Position numbers and translations under genes: made by a program
Shown: piece by piece, positions 34,443 to 42,515 of the stretch
Layout of the letters: every line of letters begins with the position of its first letter
Position numbering within the stretch: the stretch's first letter is position 1
The notes under the pieces: model-generated
What the model saw: only the letters and a program-made list of their open reading frames with translations
Database searches by the model: none
What the model was told of the DNA's origin: nothing
Origin: Hymenobacter puniceus
Lineage (GTDB): Bacteria; Bacteroidota; Bacteroidia; Cytophagales; Hymenobacteraceae
Reading direction: 5' to 3'
DNA: 64,000 bases
Assembly: GCF_014333525.1 (NCBI RefSeq)
Contig: NZ_JACSCX010000006.1
Span: 1-64,000 of the forward strand

Positions 34443-35078
34443 ATGGACACCATGCAGCTGAGCGATTCCGCTCTCATATCCCTTTACATTGCCGGCAATG
34501 AAGAAGCCTTCGCGCAGTTGCTCGAGCGGTACAAAGCCCGGGTTTTTACCACAATCATGCTGATTGTGCGCGACGAAGACGTGGCTGAAGATCTGCTGCA
34601 GGATACGTTCATCAAGGCTATCCATACCATGAAAGGCGGCCGATACAACGAGGAGGGCAAGTTCTCCTCCTGGATCTGCCGGATAGCCCACAACTTGGCC
34701 ATCGACTTTTTCCGTCGGGAGAAACGCAGCCCGCTGCTTAACCTCGACACGACAGGCCATGCCTTCAACTCTCTTTCGCACGCCGAAGAGGGAGTAGAAG
34801 CCGCGCTGACCCGCGAGGAAACCTATACACGGCTTCGGGAGTTAATACAGGAACTACCCGCCGCCCAGAAGGAAGTGCTGGTAATGCGCCACTACGGCGA
34901 CATGAGTTTTCAGGAAATTGCGGACGCAACCGGCGTCAGCATTAACACAGCGCTTGGGCGGATGCGTTATGCGCTGATCAATTTGCGGAAAAAAATGGCC
35001 GCACAACCCGTTTTCTATGATCAAAACCTTTACCCACGAGAAACTGCTCCGGTACGTGTACAACGAATTGCCGGCTAA
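34443..35078 (+). CDS. RNA polymerase sigma factor, ECF/sigma-70 family
   Basis: A 211-residue sigma factor with the two conserved regions. Region 2 (about 22-92) contains FAQLLERYKARVFTTIMLIV, EDLLQDTFIKAIHTM and WICRIAHNLAIDFFRREKR. Region 4 (about 128-185) contains LPAAQKEVLVMRHYGDMSFQEIADATGVSINTALGRMRYALINLRK. There is no region 1 or 3, as in ECF-type factors. A related subgroup in Bacteroidota is expressed with a small downstream protein, and here the next gene overlaps by 62 nt in another frame. No membrane anti-sigma factor or TonB receptor is adjacent, so the signal is not evident. Its own promoter lies at 34315-34345. Confidence 0.93.
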   Translation: MDTMQLSDSALISLYIAGNEEAFAQLLERYKARVFTTIMLIVRDEDVAEDLLQDTFIKAIHTMKGGRYNEEGKFSSWICRIAHNLAIDFFRREKRSPLLNLDTTGHAFNSLSHAEEGVEAALTREETYTRLRELIQELPAAQKEVLVMRHYGDMSFQEIADATGVSINTALGRMRYALINLRKKMAAQPVFYDQNLYPRETAPVRVQRIAG

Positions 35079-35247
35079 TGAGCAGCAGGAAATAGAGCAG
35101 GCTCTGCAGCACGACGCCGAACTGGCGGCTACCTGCGCTGATCTGCTTATGGCCCAACGAACCCTCAATACGCTGCGCTATAAGCCCGGCCAGCGTAGCA
35201 CCGAGGCTATTCTGCAGTATTCGCGCACTTTCTTGCGTTCGGCTTAA
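35017..35247 (+). CDS. Small protein overlapping the sigma factor gene (possible anti-sigma partner)
   Basis: A 76-residue protein that starts inside the end of the sigma gene (62-nt overlap, different frame). The N-terminal half (FTHEKLLRYVYNELPANEQQEIEQALQHDAELAATCADLL, about 5-44) has the helical pattern of the anti-sigma zinc-finger N-domain seen in short anti-sigma proteins of Bacteroidota. It lacks the zinc-binding His/Cys set (one Cys only) and has no membrane segment. A soluble, zinc-free regulator of the sigma factor is a reasonable inference. The overlap implies coupled translation. A strong terminator follows after 54 nt. Confidence 0.7.
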   Translation: MIKTFTHEKLLRYVYNELPANEQQEIEQALQHDAELAATCADLLMAQRTLNTLRYKPGQRSTEAILQYSRTFLRSA

Positions 35248-35301
35248 GCGCCCTACCACTACTGCGCAGAATCTGTCGGCTTACGGAAAAGGAAATTCCC
35301 T

Positions 35302-35356
35302 GGCGGGATGCCTTGAAGCGTACCAACTGGTACCTTCGTGGCATCCCGCCTTTTTT
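35302..35356 (+). terminator. Terminator of the sigma operon, directly before nth
   Basis: An 11-bp stem GGCGGGATGCC (35302-35312 with 35340-35350), with a further inner stem around GTACC/GGTAC, is followed by six T. The nth ATG at 35365 is only 8 nt after the T-run. Confidence 0.85.
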
Positions 35357-35364
35357 ATTGACTC

Positions 35365-36063
35365 ATGCGCAAAGCCGAGCGTTTCCAATTCTTCCTCGAC
35401 TACTTCACCACCAACTTTCCGGCGCCGGAAACCGAGTTGCACTACGCCTCGCCCTACGAGCTGATTGTGGCCGTGGTCCTCAGTGCCCAGTGCACCGACA
35501 AGCGGGTGAATATGGTGATGCCCGCGCTGATGGAGCAGTTTCCTACTCCCGAACGGCTGGCAGCGGCTTCACAGGAAGATATTTTCCCGTTTATTCGGAG
35601 CGTATCGTACCCAAATAATAAGGCCAAGCATCTGGCGGGTCTGGGCCGGCTGCTGGTCAGTGAGTTTGGCGGAGAGGTACCTAGCACCATCGAGGAACTG
35701 CAGCGGCTGCCGGGTGTGGGGCGCAAAACGGCTAACGTGGTGGTGTCGGTGATATACAACCAGCCGGCCATGGCCGTCGATACGCACGTGTTCCGGGTTT
35801 CGCACCGGCTGGGACTGGTACCGCGCACCGCTACTACGCCGCTGGCAGTGGAAAAGGAATTGGTGCGCCACATCCCGCAGGAGCTGATACCCAAAGCGCA
35901 CCATTGGCTCATTCTGCACGGGCGCTACATCTGCGTGGCCCGGCAGCCCAAGTGTACCATCTGTCCGCTGAGCAGCGTGTGCAAATATTACGCAGAGGTA
36001 ACCAATAAAGCACTGCAGACAAGCCTGAAAGCGGCAGTAAAGGCTGAAAAATCAACAAAATAG
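35365..36063 (+). CDS. nth: Endonuclease III
   Basis: This bifunctional DNA glycosylase/AP lyase removes oxidised pyrimidines in base excision repair. The 232-residue protein has the helix-hairpin-helix LPGVGRKTANVV (about 115-126) with catalytic Lys121 and the catalytic Asp139 in AVDTHVFRV. A [4Fe-4S] cluster loop has Cys190, Cys197, Cys200 and Cys206 in the exact C-X6-C-X2-C-X5-C spacing. Its ATG lies only 8 nt after the T-run of the preceding terminator. It may therefore depend on read-through or on a promoter inside the hairpin region. It is convergent with the glycosyltransferase gene. Confidence 0.96.
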   Translation: MRKAERFQFFLDYFTTNFPAPETELHYASPYELIVAVVLSAQCTDKRVNMVMPALMEQFPTPERLAAASQEDIFPFIRSVSYPNNKAKHLAGLGRLLVSEFGGEVPSTIEELQRLPGVGRKTANVVVSVIYNQPAMAVDTHVFRVSHRLGLVPRTATTPLAVEKELVRHIPQELIPKAHHWLILHGRYICVARQPKCTICPLSSVCKYYAEVTNKALQTSLKAAVKAEKSTK

Positions 36064-36120
36064 CAGGCCGATAGTACAACATAGTATATAACTAGCTCAC
36101 TAGGGCACAAAGGTCATTGG

Positions 36121-37347
36121 CTAGTGAGAGGCGGCTTCCAGAAGCTGTTGCACAGTGGCGGCCAGCTGTTGTCGGTCGAAAGTGGTGGCCGCCAGCTGGC
36201 GGCCAGCGGCGCCTGCCGTGCGTAGCTTTTCTGGCTGATTCAGCAGCTTTTCCAGCACTTGGGCCAGAGCCGGCGCATCACTGGGCGGCGAGTACCAGCC
36301 GCAGCTGTGGGCTTCTACCAGCTCCCGCGTCCAGCCGTTGTTGGTGACGATTACCGGCGTCCCTACAGCCAGACTGTCATAGAATTTGGCAGGTGAGTTG
36401 GCATCGAGCACCGGTAATCCCAGGAATGACACCACGGAAACCTCCGCCAGCCGGAACCAGCTGAACACGGCGTGCCGGGGCTGCGGCGGCACCAGCCGAA
36501 TAGCCGGGCAACGGGCAGCCGCCTCCCGCACCCGGGGTTCATCGAACCCTAGACCCATAAACAGCCACACCATTTCCGGCATTTGAGCGGCCAGCAGTTC
36601 GGCCGCGGCCAGCAATGTCGGAATATCATTGGCCCGGCCCAGCGTGCCCGCGTAGAGCACCACACGGCGGCCCACCAGGTTTTGCTCCCGGCGCAGCGTG
36701 GCTACGGCATCGTCGGTGGCCAGCGCGGCCAACTCCAGGTCGGTGCCGTTGAGCACGGTAGTTACTTTGCCGGGACTGAACAAGGCGGAATGCTCTTTGG
36801 GCGGGTGGCCAACATGCTGCACGTATCCGGTCATGTCCGGCGACAGGGCCATGATGTGGCGGGCACTGCGGTACAAACTTTTTTCCAGCGCAAACAGGCG
36901 GCGCTGGGCCCAACGGTTGGGCACGGCACCCATAGCAATTGGGAAGGCCGGCCACAGATCCTGCACCTCGAATACCCACGGCACGCTGCGCAAACGCGCC
37001 ACCTGCGCCGCCGCCCAGGCAGCCGTCAGCGGTGTGCTAATTCCCCAGATAACATCAGGTTTGTCGATGCGCAGCCCTTCGCGCACGGCGTAGGCCGCAT
37101 ACTGCGCAAACGCCAGCCCACGCCGCGCCACGCCCATTTGATTTTCATAAGGTACATCAGCCACACGCAGCTCCACCCCGGCCGGCACCCACGGATACTG
37201 CTGCGTCAGCCGCTGCAACTCCCAGGTCCGCGTGCTGATCAGCGTGATGCGGTGCGTGCGCGCCAGATACGCCAGCAACGCGTAGTGCCGGCTCGTGGCC
37301 GGGCAATCCGGGTTAGTGTGATATTGGCTGAAAACGGCAATATGCAC
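36121..37347 (-). CDS. Glycosyltransferase family 4 protein (WbuB-like)
   Basis: A 408-residue retaining glycosyltransferase of the GT-B fold. It has the N-terminal acceptor domain (HIAVFSQYHTNPDCPATSRHYALLAYLA, residues 2-29) and the C-terminal donor-binding domain. This includes VVLYAGTLGRANDIPTLLAAAELL (about 229-252), FMGLGFDEPRVREAA, and the EX7E region around FYDSLAVGTPVIVTNNG (about 327-343). The family transfers sugars from nucleotide-sugar donors in surface polysaccharide synthesis. The N-terminal pattern resembles WbuB-type N-acetylfucosaminyltransferases, but the sugar is not certain. The start is GTG at 37347 (no ATG nearby). It lies downstream of gldB on the same strand, separated by a repeat. 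Confidence 0.9.
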   Translation of the reverse strand: MHIAVFSQYHTNPDCPATSRHYALLAYLARTHRITLISTRTWELQRLTQQYPWVPAGVELRVADVPYENQMGVARRGLAFAQYAAYAVREGLRIDKPDVIWGISTPLTAAWAAAQVARLRSVPWVFEVQDLWPAFPIAMGAVPNRWAQRRLFALEKSLYRSARHIMALSPDMTGYVQHVGHPPKEHSALFSPGKVTTVLNGTDLELAALATDDAVATLRREQNLVGRRVVLYAGTLGRANDIPTLLAAAELLAAQMPEMVWLFMGLGFDEPRVREAAARCPAIRLVPPQPRHAVFSWFRLAEVSVVSFLGLPVLDANSPAKFYDSLAVGTPVIVTNNGWTRELVEAHSCGWYSPPSDAPALAQVLEKLLNQPEKLRTAGAAGRQLAATTFDRQQLAATVQQLLEAASH

Positions 37348-37385
37348 GCGGAATTAGTTAAGCAAAGTCTGAGAATAGTCCGAGC

Positions 37386-37502
37386 GTCCTGCTGAGCGAA
37401 GATGGAGCCGCAGTCAAAGCATTCCTACTGCTCTGTTGCAATAGTATTAATACTACTCAGGTGAGATGCTTCGACTGCGGCTCCGCCTTCGCTCAGCAGG
37501 AC
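37386..37502. repeat. Interspersed inverted repeat, family B
   Basis: Two arms of about 37 bp (37386-37422 and 37466-37502) begin GTCCTGCTGAGCGAAG and are imperfect complements around a 43-nt centre. The whole spacer between gldB and the glycosyltransferase gene is occupied by it. A shorter relative with CATCCTGAGCAT arms lies at 49710-49750. Confidence 0.65.
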
Positions 37503-37519
37503 GGTCTGGTTATGAATCC

Positions 37520-38536
37520 CTACCGCTCCGCCCGGCGCGGACGCGGACGGTAGTGCGACTCGTTGAGGATGTGCTGCGGATTTTGGTCAGCCATCAGTTG
37601 GGCCAGCGTCACCTTGGGGTTTTCGGCCATGTATTTGCGCACAATCTGCCAGCCCACCCAGGCGCCAATGCGGCCGGGGCAGGTCTTGTCGATTTCGGGG
37701 ATATTAGGCCGCTCGCCCACGTACTTCTGCACCGTAAACGGGGCAGTGTTGTAAAGTAGCTTTTTATCCAGAAAGTGTGCCCAGATCTTGCCTTCGTTGA
37801 AATACACGCCCTGCAGCTCCTTGTCGGTGTAGCCAATGAGCAGCGAGTCAGCGGTGCAGGGCAATACCCGCTCAGCAAAGTACAGCGACTTGCCATACTG
37901 CACCATCTCGCCCAGCATGGTTTGGTTGGTGAGTTCCTTCTGATTGTATTTGCTGCTGATGGCCAGCGCGGCAGTTGGCAGCACGTACTCGGGGCGGTAG
38001 CGGCGCAGGATATACTCGGGCACATTGGGGCGGTAGCGTGCGGTGGGGCCCACAAAGAAGTCCAGCCCCAATACCATCAGGCTGTCGTTCACAAACATGT
38101 CTTGGCTTAGCCCCGATACGAACGTCTGAACGGGCGGCACCTGAAACGCCGGGAAATTGTAGCGAATGTGCCGGAACATGCTCTCTAAGCCCGTTTTTAG
38201 CTTGCCTGAGTCTTGGAATACGCTGTCGGTTTGCCGGCCAAGCACCTGTAGGCCGGAGTTGGTAGCCAGGCGCGTGAGTGTGGCGGCCAGCACCTCATCC
38301 GACGGGAACTGACGCCGCTGCAGAAACTGGCTGGCAAACAGCGGCTGCTGCGCCAGGAAGCGCTGGGCATCGGCAGTGGTCCGGATCTGAAAAAAGGGCT
38401 TCTCCAGCCGGGTTAGCTGCACGGGGGCTGATACTCTGGCCACGGCCGGGTCGGGCGTGCAGGATTCGTTTTCGCGGCCACAGGCAGCCAGCAACAGCAG
38501 GCAGGAACTATAGAGGGCGAGCAGAATGGAACGCAT
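37520..38536 (-). CDS. gldB: Gliding motility lipoprotein GldB
   Basis: GldB is a lipoprotein of the gliding motility and type IX secretion apparatus of Bacteroidota. From ATG 38536 the protein has 338 residues with lipobox LLAAC (Cys19). The family pattern is clear: RLEKPFFQIRTTADAQRFL near the start, FVSGLSQDMFVNDSLMVLGLDFFVG, and the C-terminal PGRIGAWVGWQIVRKYMAENP. An in-frame ATG at 38557 would add seven residues before the signal sequence. It precedes a glycosyltransferase gene and is divergent from an outer-membrane protein gene. GldD is encoded 6 kb away in the same window. Confidence 0.93.
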   Translation of the reverse strand: MRSILLALYSSCLLLLAACGRENESCTPDPAVARVSAPVQLTRLEKPFFQIRTTADAQRFLAQQPLFASQFLQRRQFPSDEVLAATLTRLATNSGLQVLGRQTDSVFQDSGKLKTGLESMFRHIRYNFPAFQVPPVQTFVSGLSQDMFVNDSLMVLGLDFFVGPTARYRPNVPEYILRRYRPEYVLPTAALAISSKYNQKELTNQTMLGEMVQYGKSLYFAERVLPCTADSLLIGYTDKELQGVYFNEGKIWAHFLDKKLLYNTAPFTVQKYVGERPNIPEIDKTCPGRIGAWVGWQIVRKYMAENPKVTLAQLMADQNPQHILNESHYRPRPRRAER

Positions 38537-38644
38537 AGCAAAAGGAAAGTGGGGCACGCTTCTATCTTTAAGGCGAAATTAGCCAAAACCAAACGCCGCA
38601 CCCAGCGGCATCGTATTCTGCGGCTCACTCAACTTGCCTTCGCC

Positions 38645-39322
38645 ATGAAAAAAACCCTGCTTGCTGCCCTCTTGGTAGGTGCATCGGCCGCTACAGCTTC
38701 GGCCCAAGTCGAAATCGGCCTCAAACTTTCGCCTTCTATCACCAACCTGCGCACAGAAGCACCTAGCTCCTTTGGCTTTGTCAATGAGAAGAGTAAAATT
38801 ACGCTCGGCGGCGGCTTAGTAGTGGACTACTTTTTCGGCGAAAACTATGCCTTCAGCACGGGCCTGCAGCTGGTAGGCAAAGGTGGCACTATCAGCTACA
38901 TTGACCCCGCCACTAGCCCCAACCGTCGGATAACCCAAAAAATTGGCTTGCAGTATCTGGAAGTGCCCGTTACAGTGAAGCTGTTCACCAATGACATTGC
39001 CACCGATACCAAGCTGTACTTCCAACTGGGCGGCTCGCTCGGCGGGGCTATTTCCGGCAAAATCGACGGCAACAAGCGCTATACCGACCCCGGTACCGGC
39101 CAGGAAAGCAAAGCCCTCGACCACGTTATCATTCCGGAAGCTGCCGTGCTACTGGGAGTAGGCGCCGAGTACCAGGTAGGCCAGAGCACCAAGGTGTTCG
39201 GCGGCATCAGCTACCACCGTGGTCTGCTCAACATCGATAAGTATTTTGATAATGAGCGCGACTTCCAGGACGTAACGCTTAAAAACAGCGAAGTTGCCTT
39301 GGACCTAGGATTGAAATTTTAA
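38645..39322 (+). CDS. Outer-membrane beta-barrel protein (porin family)
   Basis: A 225-residue protein with a signal peptide (MKKTLLAALLVGASAATASAQ, residues 1-21) and alternating amphipathic strands ending in an aromatic residue (VALDLGLKF), typical of eight-stranded outer-membrane barrels. The pattern EIGLKLSPSITNLR and YAFSTGLQLVGKGG fits the PorT-like/outer membrane beta-barrel domain of Bacteroidota. It is much smaller than general porins, so a structural or sorting role is more likely than diffusion. Function is otherwise unknown. A TATCTTTA sequence at 38563-38570 may be its promoter. It is convergent with rng and shares a bidirectional terminator. Confidence 0.85.
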   Translation: MKKTLLAALLVGASAATASAQVEIGLKLSPSITNLRTEAPSSFGFVNEKSKITLGGGLVVDYFFGENYAFSTGLQLVGKGGTISYIDPATSPNRRITQKIGLQYLEVPVTVKLFTNDIATDTKLYFQLGGSLGGAISGKIDGNKRYTDPGTGQESKALDHVIIPEAAVLLGVGAEYQVGQSTKVFGGISYHRGLLNIDKYFDNERDFQDVTLKNSEVALDLGLKF

Positions 39323-39414
39323 TCACGGATGATGCTGATGCAAGAGATTTCACAGATCTGAATCTAAGCCGTAGTTATCTGCGGAATTCCTTTCACCAGC
39401 ATCATGTGTTATTA

Positions 39415-39450
39415 AAAAAAGCCCGCTCTACATACCGTAGGGCGGGCTTT
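39415..39450. terminator. Bidirectional terminator between the barrel gene and rng
   Basis: A 14-bp stem with one wobble (39418-39431 with 39437-39450) is flanked by A-run and T-run. It lies 95 nt past the barrel gene and 44 nt past the end of rng. Confidence 0.8.
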
Positions 39451-39493
39451 CCTTCTTTCAGGAGGAGTTGTCGCAGACAACCACGCTACTTTC

Positions 39494-41101
39494 TTAATCG
39501 GTAATGTCTACTTCGTGGTCCTGAAGACGGGCCATAGCTGCCGCCGCCGAGTGCAACTCGATTTCCTCACCGTTTTCGTCCTCGATGCGATAATCGGTCA
39601 GCCCCAGGCTAGTGTCCTTCGTGACTTTGATCCACCTGTAGTATTTCAGGTACCACTTCATCTGCCGGCTTACGAGGCCTTTGGTGTAGTAGGCATGCAG
39701 GAACGGATGCACGTGCAGCGTAATGCCCGACTGATTCTGCGTCACCAGCAAGTCTTCGATGCTGTTGTCGATTTCGTCGGTTACCTGGATGGAGGCCGAG
39801 ATTTTGCCGGTTCCGCCGCAGGTAGGGCACACTTCTCCGGTCACGATGTTTTCGGCCGGGCGCACGCGCTGCCGCGTAATCTGGAGCAGCCCAAACTTGG
39901 TGATGGGCAGAATGGTGTAGCGCGCCTTGTCGTGTTTCATCACCTGATACACGGCGTCCTCCACCTTCTTGCGGCTCTCCGCCGACTTCATGTCAATGAA
40001 ATCGACGACAATGATACCGCCCATGTCGCGCAGCCGCAGCTGCCGGGCTACTTCCTTGGCCGCCAACATATTCACCATGAGGGCCGTAGCTTCCTGGTCG
40101 CTTTCCTGGTTGCTCTTGTTGCCGGAGTTGACGTCGATGACGTGCAGTGCTTCGGTGTGCTCGATTACCAGGTAGCCGCCGCCGGGCACCGTCACGGTTT
40201 TGCCAAACAGCGTTTTCAGCTGCTTTTCAATGCCCAGGTGCTCAAACACCTTCACCTTGCCGGTGTAATGCTTCAGCAAACCCAGCTTATCGGGCGCAAT
40301 CTGCTCCAAATAGCCGCGCATTTCCTCGTAGCGGGCCGTTGTATCCACCGTAATGGCATCAAACGACTCGTTGAGCATGTCGCGCAGCATGGAGCTGGTG
40401 CGGCCCAGCTCGCCCAACACCTTGTCGTTGGGCTTGGCAGAGCGCAGCGCCGTGAAGAGCTGCTCCCACTTGCTGGTCATGCTCTGCATGTCGCGGTCCA
40501 GCTCGGCCACTTCGCGGCCCTCGGCCACTGTGCGGATAATCACGCCGAAGTTGTCGGGCTTGATGGAAGCAATAAGCCGCTTGAGCCGCTCACGCTCCGT
40601 CTTGCTCACAATCTTCTTCGACACGCTAATGGTGTTGGAGAAAGGCACCAGCACCAAGTAGCGGCCGGCCATCGAAATATCGGTGGACAGGCGCGGGCCT
40701 TTGGTGGAAATAGGCTCTTTTACAATCTGAACCAGCACTTGCTGGCTCTTTTTGAGGGTGTCGGCAACCTTGCCTACTTTGTCGAGCGGCTTTTCAAGGC
40801 CAAACGACTTGAGGGCGCCAACGGGGGTTTTCTGCGACTGTACGCCCCGCACCCACTTGCTCAACGAAGGAAATTGCTCGCCCAGGTCGCCGTAGTGCAG
40901 AAACGCATCTTTTTCGTACCCGATATCAATGAACGCAGCGTTCAAACCGGGCATAACTTTCTTGACCGTGCCCAGGAAGATGTCGCCCACCGAGTAATTG
41001 GTGTCGTTGCGGTCGAAATGATATTCGATGAGCCGCTTGTCCTGTAGCAGGGCAATCCGTTCTCCTTCCTGAGTAGAATTAATGATTAATTCGTTACTCA
41101 A
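39494..41101 (-). CDS. rng: Ribonuclease E/G
   Basis: An endoribonuclease that processes rRNA and starts mRNA decay. The 535-residue protein has an N-terminal S1 domain (about 38-140) and the RNase E/G catalytic core. The two metal-binding aspartates are Asp323 (VIDVNSGN) and Asp367 (VVDFIDM). The zinc-link cysteines are in CPTCGG (Cys425, Cys428). It lacks the long degradosome scaffold of E. coli RNase E, so it is of RNase G size. The start is TTG at 41101, giving the family's N-terminus MSNELIINST; there is no nearby ATG. The gene follows the 29-residue basic protein gene with a hairpin in the leader. Confidence 0.95.
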   Translation of the reverse strand: MSNELIINSTQEGERIALLQDKRLIEYHFDRNDTNYSVGDIFLGTVKKVMPGLNAAFIDIGYEKDAFLHYGDLGEQFPSLSKWVRGVQSQKTPVGALKSFGLEKPLDKVGKVADTLKKSQQVLVQIVKEPISTKGPRLSTDISMAGRYLVLVPFSNTISVSKKIVSKTERERLKRLIASIKPDNFGVIIRTVAEGREVAELDRDMQSMTSKWEQLFTALRSAKPNDKVLGELGRTSSMLRDMLNESFDAITVDTTARYEEMRGYLEQIAPDKLGLLKHYTGKVKVFEHLGIEKQLKTLFGKTVTVPGGGYLVIEHTEALHVIDVNSGNKSNQESDQEATALMVNMLAAKEVARQLRLRDMGGIIVVDFIDMKSAESRKKVEDAVYQVMKHDKARYTILPITKFGLLQITRQRVRPAENIVTGEVCPTCGGTGKISASIQVTDEIDNSIEDLLVTQNQSGITLHVHPFLHAYYTKGLVSRQMKWYLKYYRWIKVTKDTSLGLTDYRIEDENGEEIELHSAAAAMARLQDHEVDITD

Positions 41102-41155
41102 TGGATTGGGTTGTTAGGTAGTCCCGGTGGTAGCCCTTCGCCCCCGAAACCGGCA

Positions 41156-41190
41156 AAGGGAAGCCGGCGCACACAGCACCGGCTTCCCTT
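41156..41190 (-). other. Hairpin in the rng leader
   Basis: A perfect 12-bp stem (AAGGGAAGCCGG at 41156-41167 with 41179-41190) closes an 11-nt loop. It lies between the small basic protein gene and the rng start, without a T-run on the minus strand. It may be a terminator remnant or a site for RNase control of rng. Confidence 0.45.
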
Positions 41191-41299
41191 GCAAGCCTCG
41201 GGGAAAGCGAATTTTTAGCCACTCTCGGGGATACAAGATGAGAGATAGACGGATGGCGCGCCTTACAGGCAACGCCCCGCCAGCAGACCCCGAAAGGGC

Positions 41300-41389
41300 T
41301 TACTTCTTCTTGTGACGGTTTTTGCGCAGGCGCTTCTTCCGCTTGTGAGTGGCAATCTTATGACGCTTTCTTTTTTTACCGCAGGGCAT
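41300..41389 (-). CDS. AURKAIP1/COX24 domain-type small basic protein
   Basis: A 29-residue protein: MPCGKKRKRHKIATH followed by KRKKRLRKNRHKKK. It starts at ATG 41389 and stops with TAA at 41300. Small proteins of this exact type, nearly all Lys, Arg and His, occur throughout Bacteroidota and carry the AURKAIP1/COX24 domain name. The related mitochondrial protein is a small-subunit ribosomal protein, so a ribosome-associated role is likely. The clustering upstream of rng and downstream of HU is consistent. It is too short for ordinary gene callers. Sequence evidence for the family is strong. Confidence 0.85.
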   Translation of the reverse strand: MPCGKKRKRHKIATHKRKKRLRKNRHKKK

Positions 41390-41403
41390 GTTGTTGTGGA
41401 TTA

Positions 41404-41517
41404 AGTGGTTGAATGATTATTCGTTTTCGTTGTTCGTCGTTTGTTTTTCGTGATTCGTTGAGGTAGCCAGCGAGGCAACTTAAAACGAACCACAACCAAC
41501 CAACCACGAACAACTGG
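41404..41517. repeat. Word-repeat inverted spacer (GTTGTTCGTNGTT type)
   Basis: The spacer is built from variants of CGTTGTTCGTNGTTTG on the left and their complements (CCAACCACGAACAACTGG) on the right, giving an imperfect inverted repeat of about 110 bp. No gene is present. Confidence 0.45.
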
Positions 41518-42432
41518 TTACTTCAGTTTTTGCAGCTGCTCATCAACCGCAGCGGTCAGGCTGGGGTCAGTGCTCAGGCTTTTGGTTTTCTGGAAAACCT
41601 CCCGAGCTTCTTTAGTTGCTCCGGTTTCCGCTAACGCGACGCCAAGATAAAACTGTCCGTTGACGTTTGACGGATTTACCTTGGTGAGTTCCCGAAAACG
41701 CTCCACGGCCTTCTCGTACTGGTTGCTCTGCATAGAAAGCAAGCCCAGGTTGTAGATGGCCTTTTCGTTGCGCGGATCAGCTGCCAGCACCTCCCGGAGC
41801 AGCACAACGCCCTGCACCGGATTGGCGCTGGACATGAAAGCCATGCCGAGGTTGGTTTTAGCGTCCAGGTTCTCCGGATTGTTTTTCAACACTTTGCCGT
41901 AGAGTTCCTGGCATTTGGCCGCCAGCAGCTTCTGTCGCTCCTGCGTAGCTGCAAAGCTAAACGCCTCGAAGTACGCATCGGCAGCCCGCTGCCAGGTTTG
42001 CTCACCTGGGCGCGCTTGTGCCAGTTGCTCCAGATAGTAGCCGGCGCTGTCGAACTTCTCTGCCGCCTTGTACTTGATAGCCAAATCTGAAGCCACTCGC
42101 AACTTAGCGGCGGGGTCAGTGGTGGCAGCGTACTTGGCTAGCAGCGTATTCAGTTCCTGGCGCTGGGCTGGCGCAATAGTCATGTGCGGCTGCTCAGGCG
42201 AGGCACCGTCGGATTCGTGGCTACCGGCTGCGTGGCCGTGCTCATCGAGGCCACCGACTGAAGGTGCGGCGGCCCCGTTGTCACGGTTGGCAGTGCGGGC
42301 CGCATCCTGCACCAGTTCGCCTTTGCCTTCCTTCGGCTTTACAATCACCTTGGGCAACAAAAACAGCCCCGCCACCAGGGCCAGGGCCACTGCCAGCAGA
42401 ATCAGTTGATGTGAAGAGGTTCGTGTAGCCAT
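41518..42432 (-). CDS. Membrane-anchored tetratricopeptide-repeat protein
   Basis: The 304-residue protein has one N-terminal transmembrane segment (about 9-30, LILLAVALALVAGLFLLPKV) and then a hydrophilic, disordered linker (about 35-85). At least four TPR-type repeats follow to the C-terminus; clear pieces are AKLRVASDLAIKYKAAEKFD, NPENLDAKTNLGMAFMSSAN and NEKAIYNLGLLSMQSNQYEKAVERFRELTKVNPSN. It probably acts as a membrane-bound scaffold with the TPR part in the periplasm or cytoplasm (orientation not certain). It lies 83 nt downstream of HU and 130 nt upstream of the small basic protein gene, all on the minus strand. Confidence 0.85.
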   Translation of the reverse strand: MATRTSSHQLILLAVALALVAGLFLLPKVIVKPKEGKGELVQDAARTANRDNGAAAPSVGGLDEHGHAAGSHESDGASPEQPHMTIAPAQRQELNTLLAKYAATTDPAAKLRVASDLAIKYKAAEKFDSAGYYLEQLAQARPGEQTWQRAADAYFEAFSFAATQERQKLLAAKCQELYGKVLKNNPENLDAKTNLGMAFMSSANPVQGVVLLREVLAADPRNEKAIYNLGLLSMQSNQYEKAVERFRELTKVNPSNVNGQFYLGVALAETGATKEAREVFQKTKSLSTDPSLTAAVDEQLQKLK

Positions 42433-42515
42433 CCGAAAAAAGCAGGCCGCCGGGCATCCGTGGTACTGGATACCCTGCGGCGCCGCCAGCAGTAGTTTAT
42501 GCCTGAATCAACAAC

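Noticed and set aside
39515..41047. 510-codon plus-strand frame opposite rng
   Set aside because: Antisense shadow of a certain gene; no domain motifs.
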